Program-made: the position numbers and the translations under genes
The notes under the pieces: generated by a model
What the model was told of the DNA's origin: nothing
Seen by the model: the letters and a program-made list of their open reading frames with translations, nothing else
Database searches by the model: none
Part shown: piece after piece, positions 25,759 through 34,632 of the stretch
How the letters are laid out: every line of letters begins with the position of its first letter
Numbering within the stretch: the stretch's first letter is position 1
NCBI GenBank assembly: GCA_031265355.1
Contig: JAISCT010000060.1
Span: forward strand, 56,389-120,388
Direction: 5' to 3'
DNA: 64,000 nucleotides
Source: Oscillospiraceae bacterium
GTDB taxonomy: Bacteria; Bacillota; Clostridia; Oscillospirales; UBA929

Positions 25759-26265
25759 TTAAGTTGCCGTCGTGCATATCGCCGTATAGGTCAGCTTCCC
25801 GCCGATTCGCTCAGACTTCATAAGGTCAAGCTTACCAACCGTTTCCCCGAACGGTTTTATTGTCCATGGCGTTACGTCTGTTATAACCTCACGCCCAAGC
25901 GTTATATGCGGGCTATACTTGCGATTTTCGAGCATGAATCCCGCTTTACGCAGATTGTCGCTTAGGGCCTGTTGAATCGCTGACAACTGCGGCGTTGCCC
26001 TGCAGCCCGCCCACCACAAGTCGCCGCGAAAGTTCCCGATTCGTTCTATGGTCACGTCAAACGGCTCGAAGTTCACGGCGTTCATCGCCGACTTTGCGGC
26101 AACAAGCTGTTTTTTATCACACTCGCCGAGGAATGCCAGCGTCAGGTGCAAATTCTCCGGCAAGCTGAAATGGCCGCGCGGTGACTTGGCCTTAAGCTCA
26201 TCGCGTAGCGCAAGCAAACCGCCTCTGGTATTGTCATTGAAGTTGATTGCCACGAAAAGCCGCAT
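25759..26265 (-). CDS. thpR: RNA 2',3'-cyclic phosphodiesterase ThpR (2H phosphoesterase)
   Basis: A 168-residue 2H phosphoesterase that opens 2',3'-cyclic phosphates in RNA. Both catalytic HxT motifs are present: HLTLAFLG (His40, Thr42) and HITLGR (His120, Thr122). The N-terminus MRLFVAINF is typical. The ATG at 26265 is favoured because GAGG lies 7 bases upstream; the ATG at 26271 is only one base from it. It stands alone between convergent and divergent units. Confidence 0.85.
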   Translation of the reverse strand: MRLFVAINFNDNTRGGLLALRDELKAKSPRGHFSLPENLHLTLAFLGECDKKQLVAAKSAMNAVNFEPFDVTIERIGNFRGDLWWAGCRATPQLSAIQQALSDNLRKAGFMLENRKYSPHITLGREVITDVTPWTIKPFGETVGKLDLMKSERIGGKLTYTAICTTAT

Positions 26266-26320
26266 ACTCATACCTCGTCTTTCTCCAGATACTCGCTTAG
26301 CTTCACTGTCGGTTTAGGCA

Positions 26321-26352
26321 AGTAAAAAGTCGCCATTTGGCGACTTTTTACT
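26321..26352. terminator. Terminator hairpin, 15-bp perfect stem
   Basis: AGTAAAAAGTCGCCA (26321-26335) is exactly mirrored at 26338-26352. The stem itself supplies an A run on one side and a T run on the other. On the minus strand it follows the amidohydrolase gene. Confidence 0.75.
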
Positions 26353-26440
26353 GAAATCTTGTGGTGAGTAGGGGTTCAAAATTTTGATTCCCTACATTCG
26401 GGCATTTCATCCACATGTGCGGTGATTTCAGACAGACGTC

Positions 26441-28798
26441 TTACCCAATCTTTTCCGCAAATCTGTGGAGCACAGCCGCGACTTGCGCCCTTGTCGCGTC
26501 GCCCCGCGGGTCGATGACAAGCTGCGTGCTGCTCACCCCGCCCAGGATCTCCAATTTGTAGAGCACCTGCACCGCCTCTTTGGCGTAGTCGGCAATGTGG
26601 TTTTCATCCGCAAAGAGAATATACTGCTCTGTGACGGGAAGATTGATTTCCGCCACATTCATGTAGCGCTGCAAAATAGCCGCCATCTGCTCGCGGGAGA
26701 CGTTGTCGTCAGCCCCAAAGAGTTCGTCCCCGTAACCGTTCACAATGCCGTTTGACGACGCCCACACAACCGCATTGGCGTAATAGGCGCCGCTGGCCAC
26801 ATCTCGGAACGGACTGGCGGCTTCCCCCACGCTCGGTTCGCCGTGCAGACGGTATAATACCGTCACAAACATACCGCGCGTCATGGGAGTGTTGGGGCTG
26901 AACGCGGTCGCGCTCGTGCCGTTGAACAATTCGTTTTCGTAGGCATAGACTACGTCGCCGTAGAACCAGTCGCTCTTTTCTACGTCGTCAAACGGCACCT
27001 CGTCGAAAGCGCCGCCGTCATACACAAGCGTACCGCCAAACACCGTGGCTAGCACCTTTGTCTGATCAATGCGGAGTGGGTTGATTTTCAGAATGTCCTG
27101 GTCAATGACGATAAAATCGGCGTCTTTGCCCACCTTGATGGAACCAAACCGATCTTCGGCAAAGAGTTGGTAGGCCACATTGATTGAATAGGCCTCCACC
27201 GCCTGCTTCACGGAAATCCGCTCGGCAGGATTTAAGAGCCAAGCGGGGTCGTTGATGTCCGTGATGTCGTCCACCCCATAATACTCCGGATTGTTCAGAT
27301 TTCGGGTAACCGAGGCCTCTATGGCCCAGAAGGGGTCGTTGACCGGCGACACGGGATAGTCCCCGGAGAATGTCACCACCACACCGCTATCGATCAGGCT
27401 TTTGACCGGATACTCTTTGTAGGCTCTGTCTTCGCCCAAAGCCACCTTGTCCACATACTCGTACCACTCCGGCTCCTTTAAATGCCAGAAGGGCTGGGTG
27501 GAACCGATAACGTGGAGCTGCCCCATCCTGGCCTTGTCGGCATCTTTCACCACCTGCAAATGGGTGATGGTGTTGCGCGCGTCCACGCTCGGATTTTGCT
27601 CCTGCGCGTACGCCATCGCGTCCAGGGTCTGCGTCGTGGCCTCGTCGCCTATGGCGTGGACGTGAATCTGACCGCCGTTTTTCATCAGGGTGTCAAAATA
27701 GCGCTTCAGGGACGCCAAGTCCCAAAGGGGCACGGAGACAAAATCGGACGCCAATCCGGCGGCCGGAGCATACGGCGCCCCCAAATACGCCGTCATACCC
27801 TCCACGACGCCGTCCTCGAAGAATTTGCCGGTGGTGACTGCTATCAAGTCGCTGTCCTTCGCGGCCTCCCGCGCGTCGAGAAACACTTTCAGGTCGTCCT
27901 CAAACTTGTTTCCGGGCGAGAAACGGGTGGCGAGGTTGGCGTGCATATGCCAGTCTCCGTCCTTTTCCATCTGGAGCATGTAGTCCACATAGTCCGGAGA
28001 GGGAAGGATCATATTGCCCTGGGTATACCCCCACTGAATCATGCTGTCTTGATAGGACGCAAGGCCTCTGCGCTGCTGTTCGGCACTGAACTGCTGAGAC
28101 ATGCCTATTAAGCTGGAGGCGTCCGTCAGCGTACCCCAGAGCGCGCCGTCCGGCCCCTTCTGCACCTTCCCCGTCGGGTGCGTCGTGTCCTTCGTGATTC
28201 CGTTCATTTCCAGCGCTTTGCTGTTGAGCCATCGGCTGTGGCCGTCGTTGGATGTAAGAATGACGGGTTTATCCGAACAAATCTCATCCAGCCATTCTTT
28301 TTTGGGTCCCCGGCCCTCGGCCTCTTCCCCGCCGATGCCCATCGTAAAACCGCCTCCCCAATAGGCGTCAAGCTCCGGATTGGCCTCAATGTAAGCGCGG
28401 ATGTCCGCGAGGGTCTGCTCCTTCGTGATGGAGGTATAAAGATAGATGTTATACATCTCTGTCAGGGCCGTGCCCGGCGGATGCACGTGGCCGTCGCCCA
28501 GACCCGGAAGAACGACTTTCCCGCGCATGTCCCGTACCTGCGTGTCCTCTCCTATGTACGCCTGCACGCCTTCGTCACTGCCGACGTATAGGAACTTCCC
28601 ATCCGCTCCGACCGCAAGGCTTTGCTGCGGCGCGACATCCCAATTTGTGCCCTCCACTGTATAGACGACGGCGTTTTTCAGCACCAAGACAGCCGTCTCC
28701 GCCGCCAGCGCGCCCGCGCCGCAAAAGGGCAGCACAAGTGCTGCGGCGAGGAGCAAAGAAATAAGGGGTTTCCGGTTGCGCTTCACGTAGTTTTTCAT
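26441..28798 (-). CDS. S-layer-anchored amidohydrolase (YtcJ-like) with three SLH domains
   Basis: A 785-residue exported enzyme. After a signal peptide (about 1-35) comes an amidohydrolase_3/YtcJ-type metal-dependent hydrolase (about 38-590), with the metal motif GDGHVHPPG, later HVHAIGDEA and THLQ, and the final SGDYPV. Three SLH domains follow (KSDWFYGDVVYAYENELFNG, FRDVASGAYYANAVVWASSN, FADENHIADYAKEAVQVLYK), which bind cell-wall polymers, so the enzyme works on the cell surface. The ATG at 28798 is chosen because GGAGG is 10 bases upstream; the TTG at 28807 is too close. The substrate is unknown; YtcJ relatives hydrolyse amides. Confidence 0.85.
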   Translation of the reverse strand: MKNYVKRNRKPLISLLLAAALVLPFCGAGALAAETAVLVLKNAVVYTVEGTNWDVAPQQSLAVGADGKFLYVGSDEGVQAYIGEDTQVRDMRGKVVLPGLGDGHVHPPGTALTEMYNIYLYTSITKEQTLADIRAYIEANPELDAYWGGGFTMGIGGEEAEGRGPKKEWLDEICSDKPVILTSNDGHSRWLNSKALEMNGITKDTTHPTGKVQKGPDGALWGTLTDASSLIGMSQQFSAEQQRRGLASYQDSMIQWGYTQGNMILPSPDYVDYMLQMEKDGDWHMHANLATRFSPGNKFEDDLKVFLDAREAAKDSDLIAVTTGKFFEDGVVEGMTAYLGAPYAPAAGLASDFVSVPLWDLASLKRYFDTLMKNGGQIHVHAIGDEATTQTLDAMAYAQEQNPSVDARNTITHLQVVKDADKARMGQLHVIGSTQPFWHLKEPEWYEYVDKVALGEDRAYKEYPVKSLIDSGVVVTFSGDYPVSPVNDPFWAIEASVTRNLNNPEYYGVDDITDINDPAWLLNPAERISVKQAVEAYSINVAYQLFAEDRFGSIKVGKDADFIVIDQDILKINPLRIDQTKVLATVFGGTLVYDGGAFDEVPFDDVEKSDWFYGDVVYAYENELFNGTSATAFSPNTPMTRGMFVTVLYRLHGEPSVGEAASPFRDVASGAYYANAVVWASSNGIVNGYGDELFGADDNVSREQMAAILQRYMNVAEINLPVTEQYILFADENHIADYAKEAVQVLYKLEILGGVSSTQLVIDPRGDATRAQVAAVLHRFAEKIG

Positions 28799-28835
28799 CC
28801 AATTCAAACCTCCAATTTTATTTTTTCGCGTGCAA

Positions 28836-29246
28836 TCACGGGCGGTTCGCCGCCGCTTGTTTCCTGTAGCTGGTGGAAGAGACGCGGGCGACGAGACGGT
28901 TTTGGTCGTCGGTCACGTCGATGTCATAGAGACCTATCGAGCGGCCGTCGTGGCAGCGAACGGCGGTGGCCGTGAGACGCCCGCCCCTCGGAGCGGAGAC
29001 GAAGTGGATCGTGCTGTTCAGTGTCACAGTGTCGAGGAGATCGTGGTTCGTCGCAACTGCAAAGGCAAAATCGGCCAGCGTAAAGACCAGGCCGCCCTGG
29101 ATCCGTCCCATCGCGTTCATGTGGCGCGGCCTGACGGCCACGCTGCAGACCGTCCGCTCCTGCGTCACCTCGTCGATCGTGATGCCGTGCTCCGCGGCAA
29201 AGAGATCGCGCGCAAAGAGAGCGCGGATCTCATCCAGTGATTTCAT
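28836..29246 (-). CDS. PaaI-family hotdog thioesterase
   Basis: A 136-residue hotdog-fold protein that probably hydrolyses acyl-CoA thioesters. The motif MNAMGRIQGGLVFTLADFAF matches the PaaI/YiiD pattern, in which the Gly-Gly turn and following Asp lie at the active site. It ends the thiI-cinA-hydrolase-thioesterase unit and starts in the stop codon of the hydrolase gene (ATGA). The natural substrate cannot be read from the sequence. Confidence 0.8.
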   Translation of the reverse strand: MKSLDEIRALFARDLFAAEHGITIDEVTQERTVCSVAVRPRHMNAMGRIQGGLVFTLADFAFAVATNHDLLDTVTLNSTIHFVSAPRGGRLTATAVRCHDGRSIGLYDIDVTDDQNRLVARVSSTSYRKQAAANRP

Positions 29247-29983
29247 CTGTCCTCTCCCTTCTCTGTCTGTTTATGGTTTGTTCTCGGCACATCCGACTTG
29301 TCTTCCCGCGCGTCGCCGCCCACCACGTCCAAAAAAGCCATCGTACTGCGGAGCAGTGCCGCAGGCCGCCGCACGTAGCTGTCATGCGTCTCGTCCGGCA
29401 GGATGCACAGTTCACTGCCGGGGATCGCCGCAGCCAACGCCCGCGTGTGCGCGGCCCGGACGATGTCCCGGCCGCCGGCCAACACCAGCGTGGGCGCGCG
29501 GATGGCGCCCAGCGCCGCCTGGGAGATGTGAGGCTGCGTCAACATGAGGCGGATCTTTTTGTCCCAGCTGATCAGATAGCGCAGCCACATGGCCAGACAA
29601 AACCACGGCTGCAGGCCGCCCGGGCGCGTGTTAGCGCCGGCCGCCACCAGTTTCGACACCAGCTCCGGACGGCGGGCCGCCAGCAGCAGCCCGACGATGC
29701 CGCCGTCGCTGAAACCGAGCACCGCCGTCTGCCCCAGCGACAGCGCGGCGATCAGCCCGGCCATGTCCTCCGCCATGTCCTCGTAACGAAGCACACCCAC
29801 TCGGTCGCTCCGGCCATGGTCCCGGCTGTCGACGGCCACCACGCGGTAGCGGCCGCTGAAAAACCGGATGACCGACTCGTCAAAGACGGTGTGGTCCTCG
29901 CCGTTGCCGTGCAGCAGCAGCAGTGCCGGCCCCTGACCGGTCTGCTCGCAATAGAGCTTCACGCCGTTCGTCTCAACAAACAT
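29243..29983 (-). CDS. Alpha/beta hydrolase
   Basis: A 246-residue alpha/beta hydrolase with an oxyanion-hole motif LLLLHGNGEDH (about 22-31) and nucleophile elbow GFSDGG (Ser92). The acid is Asp in LVLAGGRDIV and the base is His in PDETHDSY. All catalytic residues are present. The start at 29983 lies 5 bases after the cinA stop, with only a weak ribosome binding site, so coupling to cinA is likely. It overlaps the thioesterase gene. An esterase or peptidase specificity cannot be decided. Confidence 0.82.
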   Translation of the reverse strand: MFVETNGVKLYCEQTGQGPALLLLHGNGEDHTVFDESVIRFFSGRYRVVAVDSRDHGRSDRVGVLRYEDMAEDMAGLIAALSLGQTAVLGFSDGGIVGLLLAARRPELVSKLVAAGANTRPGGLQPWFCLAMWLRYLISWDKKIRLMLTQPHISQAALGAIRAPTLVLAGGRDIVRAAHTRALAAAIPGSELCILPDETHDSYVRRPAALLRSTMAFLDVVGGDAREDKSDVPRTNHKQTEKGEDR

Positions 29984-29988
29984 GGCCG

Positions 29989-31227
29989 TCACAGACCGAG
30001 CAGGTGCCGGCGTACCATGTCCAGCGCGTGGCCCGACGCGGCCACGCGCACGCGGCGCCGGTCGGTGCCGAGCAGCAGCGTGCGGGTGACGGGCTCCGCG
30101 TCTCGGGCGGCCAACGCCAGGCAAACCGTCCCGGGCGCCGTGCCGCTCCCGTCGCCGTCCGGACCGGCGAGGCCTGTCACCGCCGCCGCGACGTCGGCGT
30201 TCATCTGGACGAGCGCGCCGCGCGCCATCGCAAGGGCCACCGGCTCGGAGACCGCGCCGTACAGCCCAAGCAGCCGCTCGGATACGCCGAGCAACGCCGC
30301 CTTGGCGGCGTTGCTGTAGGCCACTGCCCCGCCCCGAAAGACCTGTGACGCCCCCGGGATCTCCGTCAGACGGCCGGCGATGAGCCCGCCGGTGCAGGAC
30401 TCCGCCAGCGCCAGCGTTTTCCCCTGCTCGCGCAGCAGCGCTGAGACGCGCGCCTCCAACGAATCGACGTCCACGCCGTAGACCACGTCGCCGAGCACCC
30501 GGCAGATCTCCCCGACCACCGGCTCCGTCATGGCGCGCGCCGCTTCCGACGTGGCCGCCCGAGCCGTTACCCGCAGCATGACCTCGCCCTCCTTCGCATA
30601 GGGCGCGACAGTCGGATTCTCCTGCCGCTCCATATACGCGCGCAGTTTGTCTTCCACCGCCGCCTCCCCCATGCCAAAGATACGCACCTGGCGAGAGACG
30701 ATGCTTTCTTTGGAAAATTTTTCCAAATATAACCGGGCGCAATGCCTGAACATCGAGAGACACTCCCGCGGCGGGCCGGGCAGCATCAGCACGTGTTTAC
30801 CTCCGGTCTCAAACGCGCAGCCCGGCGCCGTGCCCCAGTCGTTTTGGAAGATGACGCAGCCCTCCGGCAAATAGGCCTGCCGCTCGTTGTTGGGCGTGAG
30901 CGGCCGGCGGACGCCGTCGAAATAGGTCCGGATGCGCGTCCAGATCTCCTCGTGCCGCACGAGCTTCCGACCGAAACAGGCGGCGATGGTCTCCTTTGTC
31001 AAGTCGTCGTAGGTGGGGCCAAGGCCGCCCGTGGTAATCAGGATATCGGAGCGCTCCTTCGCGATCTGCAACGCCTGCGTCAGCCGCCCCGGGTTGTCGC
31101 CCACCACCGTGTGAAAATAAACATGCAGACCCAACTCGCTGAGTTCCTGAGACAAGTCCTGCGCGTCGGTGTTCGCGGTGTTGCCCAGCAGCAGCTCCGT
31201 ACCGACGGCGATGAGCTCAACAACCAT
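29989..31227 (-). CDS. cinA: CinA: MoCF-binding-like domain plus nicotinamide-nucleotide amidase
   Basis: A 412-residue two-domain protein. The N-terminal COG1058/MoCF_BD domain (GTELLLGNTANTDAQ, TTGGLGPTYDDLTKE, MLPGPPRE) hydrolyses ADP-ribose in some homologues. The C-terminal CinA domain (LALAESCTGGLIAGRLTEIP, VTGLAGPDG) deamidates nicotinamide mononucleotide in the NAD repair cycle. The ATG at 31227 is chosen because GGGGAGG ends 6 bases upstream; the ATG at 31233 abuts it. The start lies inside the end of thiI. Confidence 0.9.
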   Translation of the reverse strand: MVVELIAVGTELLLGNTANTDAQDLSQELSELGLHVYFHTVVGDNPGRLTQALQIAKERSDILITTGGLGPTYDDLTKETIAACFGRKLVRHEEIWTRIRTYFDGVRRPLTPNNERQAYLPEGCVIFQNDWGTAPGCAFETGGKHVLMLPGPPRECLSMFRHCARLYLEKFSKESIVSRQVRIFGMGEAAVEDKLRAYMERQENPTVAPYAKEGEVMLRVTARAATSEAARAMTEPVVGEICRVLGDVVYGVDVDSLEARVSALLREQGKTLALAESCTGGLIAGRLTEIPGASQVFRGGAVAYSNAAKAALLGVSERLLGLYGAVSEPVALAMARGALVQMNADVAAAVTGLAGPDGDGSGTAPGTVCLALAARDAEPVTRTLLLGTDRRRVRVAASGHALDMVRRHLLGL

Positions 31228-32461
31228 GTACATCCTCCCCTTGACCCGGACGCGGCCGAGCGGATTCGGACGGGTTCTTGCTCGTTTCGTCCCCCAATCG
31301 CCGCCACTCGGCCTGGGCCAGCGCGGCCTCGAGAAGCGCCTCGCGGGGGAGCGCCGCCTCCGCCGCGAGAACATCCGGCAGGCGCGGTTTGGTCTTGGGG
31401 TGCCGGGGCGTAAAGACCGTGCAGCAGTCCTCGAAGGGCAGCACCGAGACGTCGTACGTACCGATGCGGCGAGCCCGCATGACGATCTCCTCCTTGTCGA
31501 GCCCAATGAGCGGCCGCAACACAGGCAGCGCCAGTCCGGCGCCCGTCACCCCCAGGGACTCCAGCGTCTGGGAGGCCACCTGTCCCAGGCTCTCGCCGGT
31601 GACGAGCCCCGGCGCGCCGGCGCGCTGCGCCACCCGCTCCGCCGCGGCCATCATGGTCCGCCGGAGAATGAGCGTGCTGTACGCCTCCGGACAGTGACGG
31701 CGAATGGCCTCCTGGACCGCCGTGAACGGCACCAGGCACAGTGTCAGCGCGGCGCCGCACCGGTCGGCCAGCAGCCGCGCGAGCGTGACGACTTTGTCGC
31801 GTGCCTCGGGTGAGGTGTACGGATAGCTATAGAAGTGGACAAGCACCGGCACCACCCCCCGCTTGGCCGTCATGTAAACGGCCACGGGGCTGTCGATGCC
31901 CCCGGAGAGCAGGCAGACCGCCTTACCCCCCACGCCCAGCGGCAGCCCGCCCGCGCCGGGTCGAGCCCCCGCGTGTATGTAGGCCGCCGTGTCGCGGACC
32001 TCCACCATCACGAGCAGTTCGGGCGCTTCGACGTTCACCGTCAGGTCCGGATGGGCGCCATGCAACGCGCCGCCCACCGCCCGCGCGATGTCGGGCGAGG
32101 TGAGCGGGAAGCGCTTATCCGCCCGCCGGGCCTCCACCTTGAAACTGCGCACACGCCGCAGCGGCGCGTCCAAGTAGGCGAGCGCCGTGCGGATGATGGC
32201 GTCCATCTCCTTCGGCGACTCCGCCGCACGGGTCAACGCCGCGACGCCGAACACTTCCGCACAGGCCGCAAAGGCGGCGTCCATGTCCGCGTCGCCACGC
32301 TGCGGGGCCACCATGACGGTGGACTGACGGGCCTCCAAGGCAAACAGGCCGAGCGGCCGCAGGCGCCGCGACGCATTGTCGAGCAAGCTTCGTTCAAAGC
32401 GAGCCCGGTTGAGCCCTTTGAGCACGAGTTCCCCCATCTTGAGCAAAATGATCTCTTTCAG
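31217..32461 (-). CDS. thiI: tRNA 4-thiouridine synthase ThiI, probable CTG start
   Basis: Transfers sulfur to uridine 8 of tRNA and, in some bacteria, to ThiS for thiamin synthesis. The protein has an N-terminal ferredoxin-like and THUMP region (about 60-165) and a PP-loop ATPase domain with SGGIDSPV near 185. The family begins MKEIILxKxGEIxLKGLNR. Here the text is KEIILLKMGELVLKGLNR, preceded by CTG (32459-32461), with AAGGGGA about 10 bases upstream. TTG at 32446 and ATG at 32437 would cut conserved residues and lack a binding site. There is no C-terminal rhodanese domain. It heads the operon. Confidence 0.88.
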   Translation of the reverse strand: MKEIILLKMGELVLKGLNRARFERSLLDNASRRLRPLGLFALEARQSTVMVAPQRGDADMDAAFAACAEVFGVAALTRAAESPKEMDAIIRTALAYLDAPLRRVRSFKVEARRADKRFPLTSPDIARAVGGALHGAHPDLTVNVEAPELLVMVEVRDTAAYIHAGARPGAGGLPLGVGGKAVCLLSGGIDSPVAVYMTAKRGVVPVLVHFYSYPYTSPEARDKVVTLARLLADRCGAALTLCLVPFTAVQEAIRRHCPEAYSTLILRRTMMAAAERVAQRAGAPGLVTGESLGQVASQTLESLGVTGAGLALPVLRPLIGLDKEEIVMRARRIGTYDVSVLPFEDCCTVFTPRHPKTKPRLPDVLAAEAALPREALLEAALAQAEWRRLGDETSKNPSESARPRPGQGEDVHGC

Positions 32462-32523
32462 GCTGTATTCTCCCCTTCGGCCGGCGGTCCGCCGACGTGC
32501 ATATTGGCCGCCTGCTTGTATAT

Positions 32524-32552
32524 ATTATACTGGCTCTGCCTTTCGCGCGCAA
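32524..32552 (-). promoter_or_regulatory. Sigma-A promoter of the thiI operon
   Basis: On the minus strand TTGCGC (32552-32547) and TATAAT (32529-32524) are 17 bases apart, about 60 bases before the proposed thiI start. Confidence 0.6.
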
Positions 32553-32624
32553 TCCCGAGACGGAAAACTTTGCCTCTTTTACGAGGGGTGCGCCGCACTT
32601 TTTGAAAAATCGTGAAAATTTTTC

Positions 32625-32654
32625 TTGAAATTTACCACTTCGGCGGGTTATACT
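32625..32654 (+). promoter_or_regulatory. Sigma-A promoter of acpP
   Basis: TTGAAA (32625-32630) and TATACT (32649-32654) are 18 bases apart, 33 bases before the acpP start. Confidence 0.65.
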
Positions 32655-32687
32655 TTGGAAAGGGCAATATCGAATAGGAGTGAGACC

Positions 32688-32921
32688 ATGAGCACGACTG
32701 CGGAAAAGATCCGCGCCATCCTGGCGGCCCAGCTCGACATCGATGAGGACAAAATCTCAGCCACCACAGATATCGCGGAGGATCTGGGCGCGGATTCTCT
32801 GGATGTTGTGGAACTTATGATGTCCGTAGAGGAGGAGTTCGGCGTGACGATCGATGAAGACGACGTCCGGACCTTCAAAACGGTCGGAGACGTAGCCCGC
32901 TACATCGACGAAAAGCTGTGA
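32688..32921 (+). CDS. acpP: Acyl carrier protein
   Basis: A 77-residue acidic four-helix protein that carries growing fatty acids on a phosphopantetheine arm. The attachment site is Ser37 in GADSLDVVELMM. The ATG at 32688 follows AGGAGTGAG; the frame is open further upstream but lies over the promoter. No fatty-acid synthesis genes are next to it, which is unusual for the main AcpP, but the sequence is canonical. It converges on rsmI with a 12-base gap. Confidence 0.92.
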   Translation: MSTTAEKIRAILAAQLDIDEDKISATTDIAEDLGADSLDVVELMMSVEEEFGVTIDEDDVRTFKTVGDVARYIDEKL

Positions 32922-32933
32922 TGGGCGCCGCCC

Positions 32934-33776
32934 TCAGCCCTTGTCCGCGCGTTCGTCTTTGACGAGCGCGGCGTATACGGCGCTGCGGGGCAGTCCCGTC
33001 CGTCCGGCGGCGCGGCGTGCGGCATCGCGGAGGCTGCTGCCGCCGGCCAGATCTTCTTTCGCCCGAGCGACCGCATCCGCCAGGGAGGGCGGCGGCGGTG
33101 CTTCCGGCGTACCCTCGACCACCAGTGCAAATTCCCCGCGGGGCGCGTGTTCGGCGTAATGGGCCGCCGCCGCACCCAGTGTGGTGCGCCACACTTCCTC
33201 GTGCCGCTTTGTCAGCTCGCGGCACACGGCTGTGCGCCGGTCCCCCAGTGTCTCAAGCAGGTCCGTCAGCGTGTGAGGCAGTTTGTGGGGGGCCTCGTAA
33301 AAGATCATTGTGCGGGTTTCCGTCCGCAGAGCCGCCAGGTGCGCCCGGCGGCTCTTTTTATTCATCGCAAGAAAGCCCTCAAAGCAGAAGCGCCCGGAGG
33401 GAAGCCCAGAGACGGAGAGAGCCGTGACGAGCGCGCAGGGCCCGGGCAGGGCCACGACGGGGATCCCCTGTCCGGCGCACAGCGCCACGAGGTCCTCGCC
33501 TGGGTCGCTGATGGCCGGCGTGCCGGCGTCCGTGACCAGTGCGGCCGTCTCCCCTGCCGCGATGCGCGCGGCAATGCGCGCGCCGCTCTCCCGGCGGTTG
33601 TGTTCGTAATAACTGACCAGCGGTTTTTTGAGCCCCAGATGGTTGAGCAGCTTGAGGGTCACACGGGTGTCCTCGGCCGCGATGAAATCCGCCTCCCCCA
33701 GCACCGTCCTGGCCCGCTCGGTCAGGTCCCCCAGATGCCCGATCGGCGTGGGGACCACATATAAAGTACCCGCCAT
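32934..33776 (-). CDS. rsmI: 16S rRNA (cytidine-1402-2'-O)-methyltransferase RsmI
   Basis: Methylates the 2'-O of C1402 in the ribosomal P site using S-adenosylmethionine. The 280-residue protein shows all the tetrapyrrole-methylase type motifs: VVPTPIGHLGDLTERA, AAEDTR, DAGTPAISDPG, LPGPCALVTALSVSGLP and FYEAPHKL. A C-terminal helical extension (SLRDAARRAAGRTGLPRSAV) is family-typical. The ATG at 33776 is chosen because GGAGAG is 6 bases upstream; the ATG at 33782 abuts it. Confidence 0.92.
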   Translation of the reverse strand: MAGTLYVVPTPIGHLGDLTERARTVLGEADFIAAEDTRVTLKLLNHLGLKKPLVSYYEHNRRESGARIAARIAAGETAALVTDAGTPAISDPGEDLVALCAGQGIPVVALPGPCALVTALSVSGLPSGRFCFEGFLAMNKKSRRAHLAALRTETRTMIFYEAPHKLPHTLTDLLETLGDRRTAVCRELTKRHEEVWRTTLGAAAAHYAEHAPRGEFALVVEGTPEAPPPPSLADAVARAKEDLAGGSSLRDAARRAAGRTGLPRSAVYAALVKDERADKG

Positions 33777-33838
33777 GCGCATCTCTCCATGTATCCCGCG
33801 TATCTGCTGCCGCGTCATTTCGCTACGTCTATCGCTTT

Positions 33839-33867
33839 ATCATATCCGATCCGGCCGAATTTGACAA
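33839..33867 (-). promoter_or_regulatory. Sigma-A promoter of rsmI
   Basis: On the minus strand TTGTCA (33867-33862) and TATGAT (33844-33839) are 17 bases apart. Confidence 0.6.
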
Positions 33868-33957
33868 CCCCCGTATGCAGTGTTGCGGGGCTTCTCTTCC
33901 CGGCCGGGGATGTGATATGTTAAATTGATACTCCATACCCGAAGGGGGTGCCCGCAT

Positions 33958-34632
33958 TTGTCCGCTTCAAACATAGAAAACCGTGCCGGGCAGGGCCCCG
34001 GGGGGTTCTCCCCGCTGGTGGTGATTGCCGGGCTGATGATCGCTTCTTACCTGACCGCCAACGTCATGGCCGTCAAGATTGTCTCCGTGGCCGGTCTCTC
34101 CCTGTTTGACGCGGGCACGATCACCTTCCCGCTCGCCTACATGGTGGGCGACGTTCTGACGGAGATCTGGGGGTTTCGGACCGCCCGGCAAGTGATCTGG
34201 CTGACTTTCGCCTGCAACTTGATGTTCGTCGGCGCCACGGCGCTGGGCACGCTGCTGCCGTCGCCCGCCTACGCGCGGGAGATGGCGGACGCGTATGCCC
34301 GGGTGTTTGTCTACGTGCCGCGGATCGTGCTGGCGTCGCTGCTCGGTTTTCTCGGCGGCGAGCTCTCGAACGCGTTTTTCATGGACAAGATCAAACGCTG
34401 GACCGGCGGGCGCCGTCTGTGGCTCCGGACCATCGGAAGCTCGGCCGTCGGCTATCTGTTCGACACCGTGCTCTTTGTGTTCGCCGCGTTTTACGGCACC
34501 GTGCCGGCCGCGGATCTCTTCTCTCTGACGGCGGCCCAGTATGTGCTGAAGCTGGCCGTCGAGGCGTTGGCCGGCACGCCGCTGGCGTACGCGTCGATCC
34601 GTTTTTTGCAGAAGCGGTACGGCGCGCGATGA
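33958..34632 (+). CDS. yhhQ: Queuosine-precursor transporter YhhQ (VUT family)
   Basis: A 224-residue, roughly six-helix membrane protein that imports queuine or preQ bases. Family motifs are SYLTANVMAVKIV, FPLAYMVGDVLTEIWGFRTA, LASLLGFLGGELSNAFFMDK and SSAVGYLFDTVLFVFAAFYG. The start is a TTG at 33958, seven bases after GAAGGGGGTG; no ATG fits. It overlaps the radical SAM gene by ATGA, giving a compact queuosine-salvage pair. Confidence 0.87.
   Translation: MSASNIENRAGQGPGGFSPLVVIAGLMIASYLTANVMAVKIVSVAGLSLFDAGTITFPLAYMVGDVLTEIWGFRTARQVIWLTFACNLMFVGATALGTLLPSPAYAREMADAYARVFVYVPRIVLASLLGFLGGELSNAFFMDKIKRWTGGRRLWLRTIGSSAVGYLFDTVLFVFAAFYGTVPAADLFSLTAAQYVLKLAVEALAGTPLAYASIRFLQKRYGAR

Noticed and set aside
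26367..26395. T-arm-like sequence suggesting a tRNA
   Set aside because: Only one short hairpin (GTAGGG/CCCTAC) is present; there is no D-arm, anticodon arm or acceptor stem.
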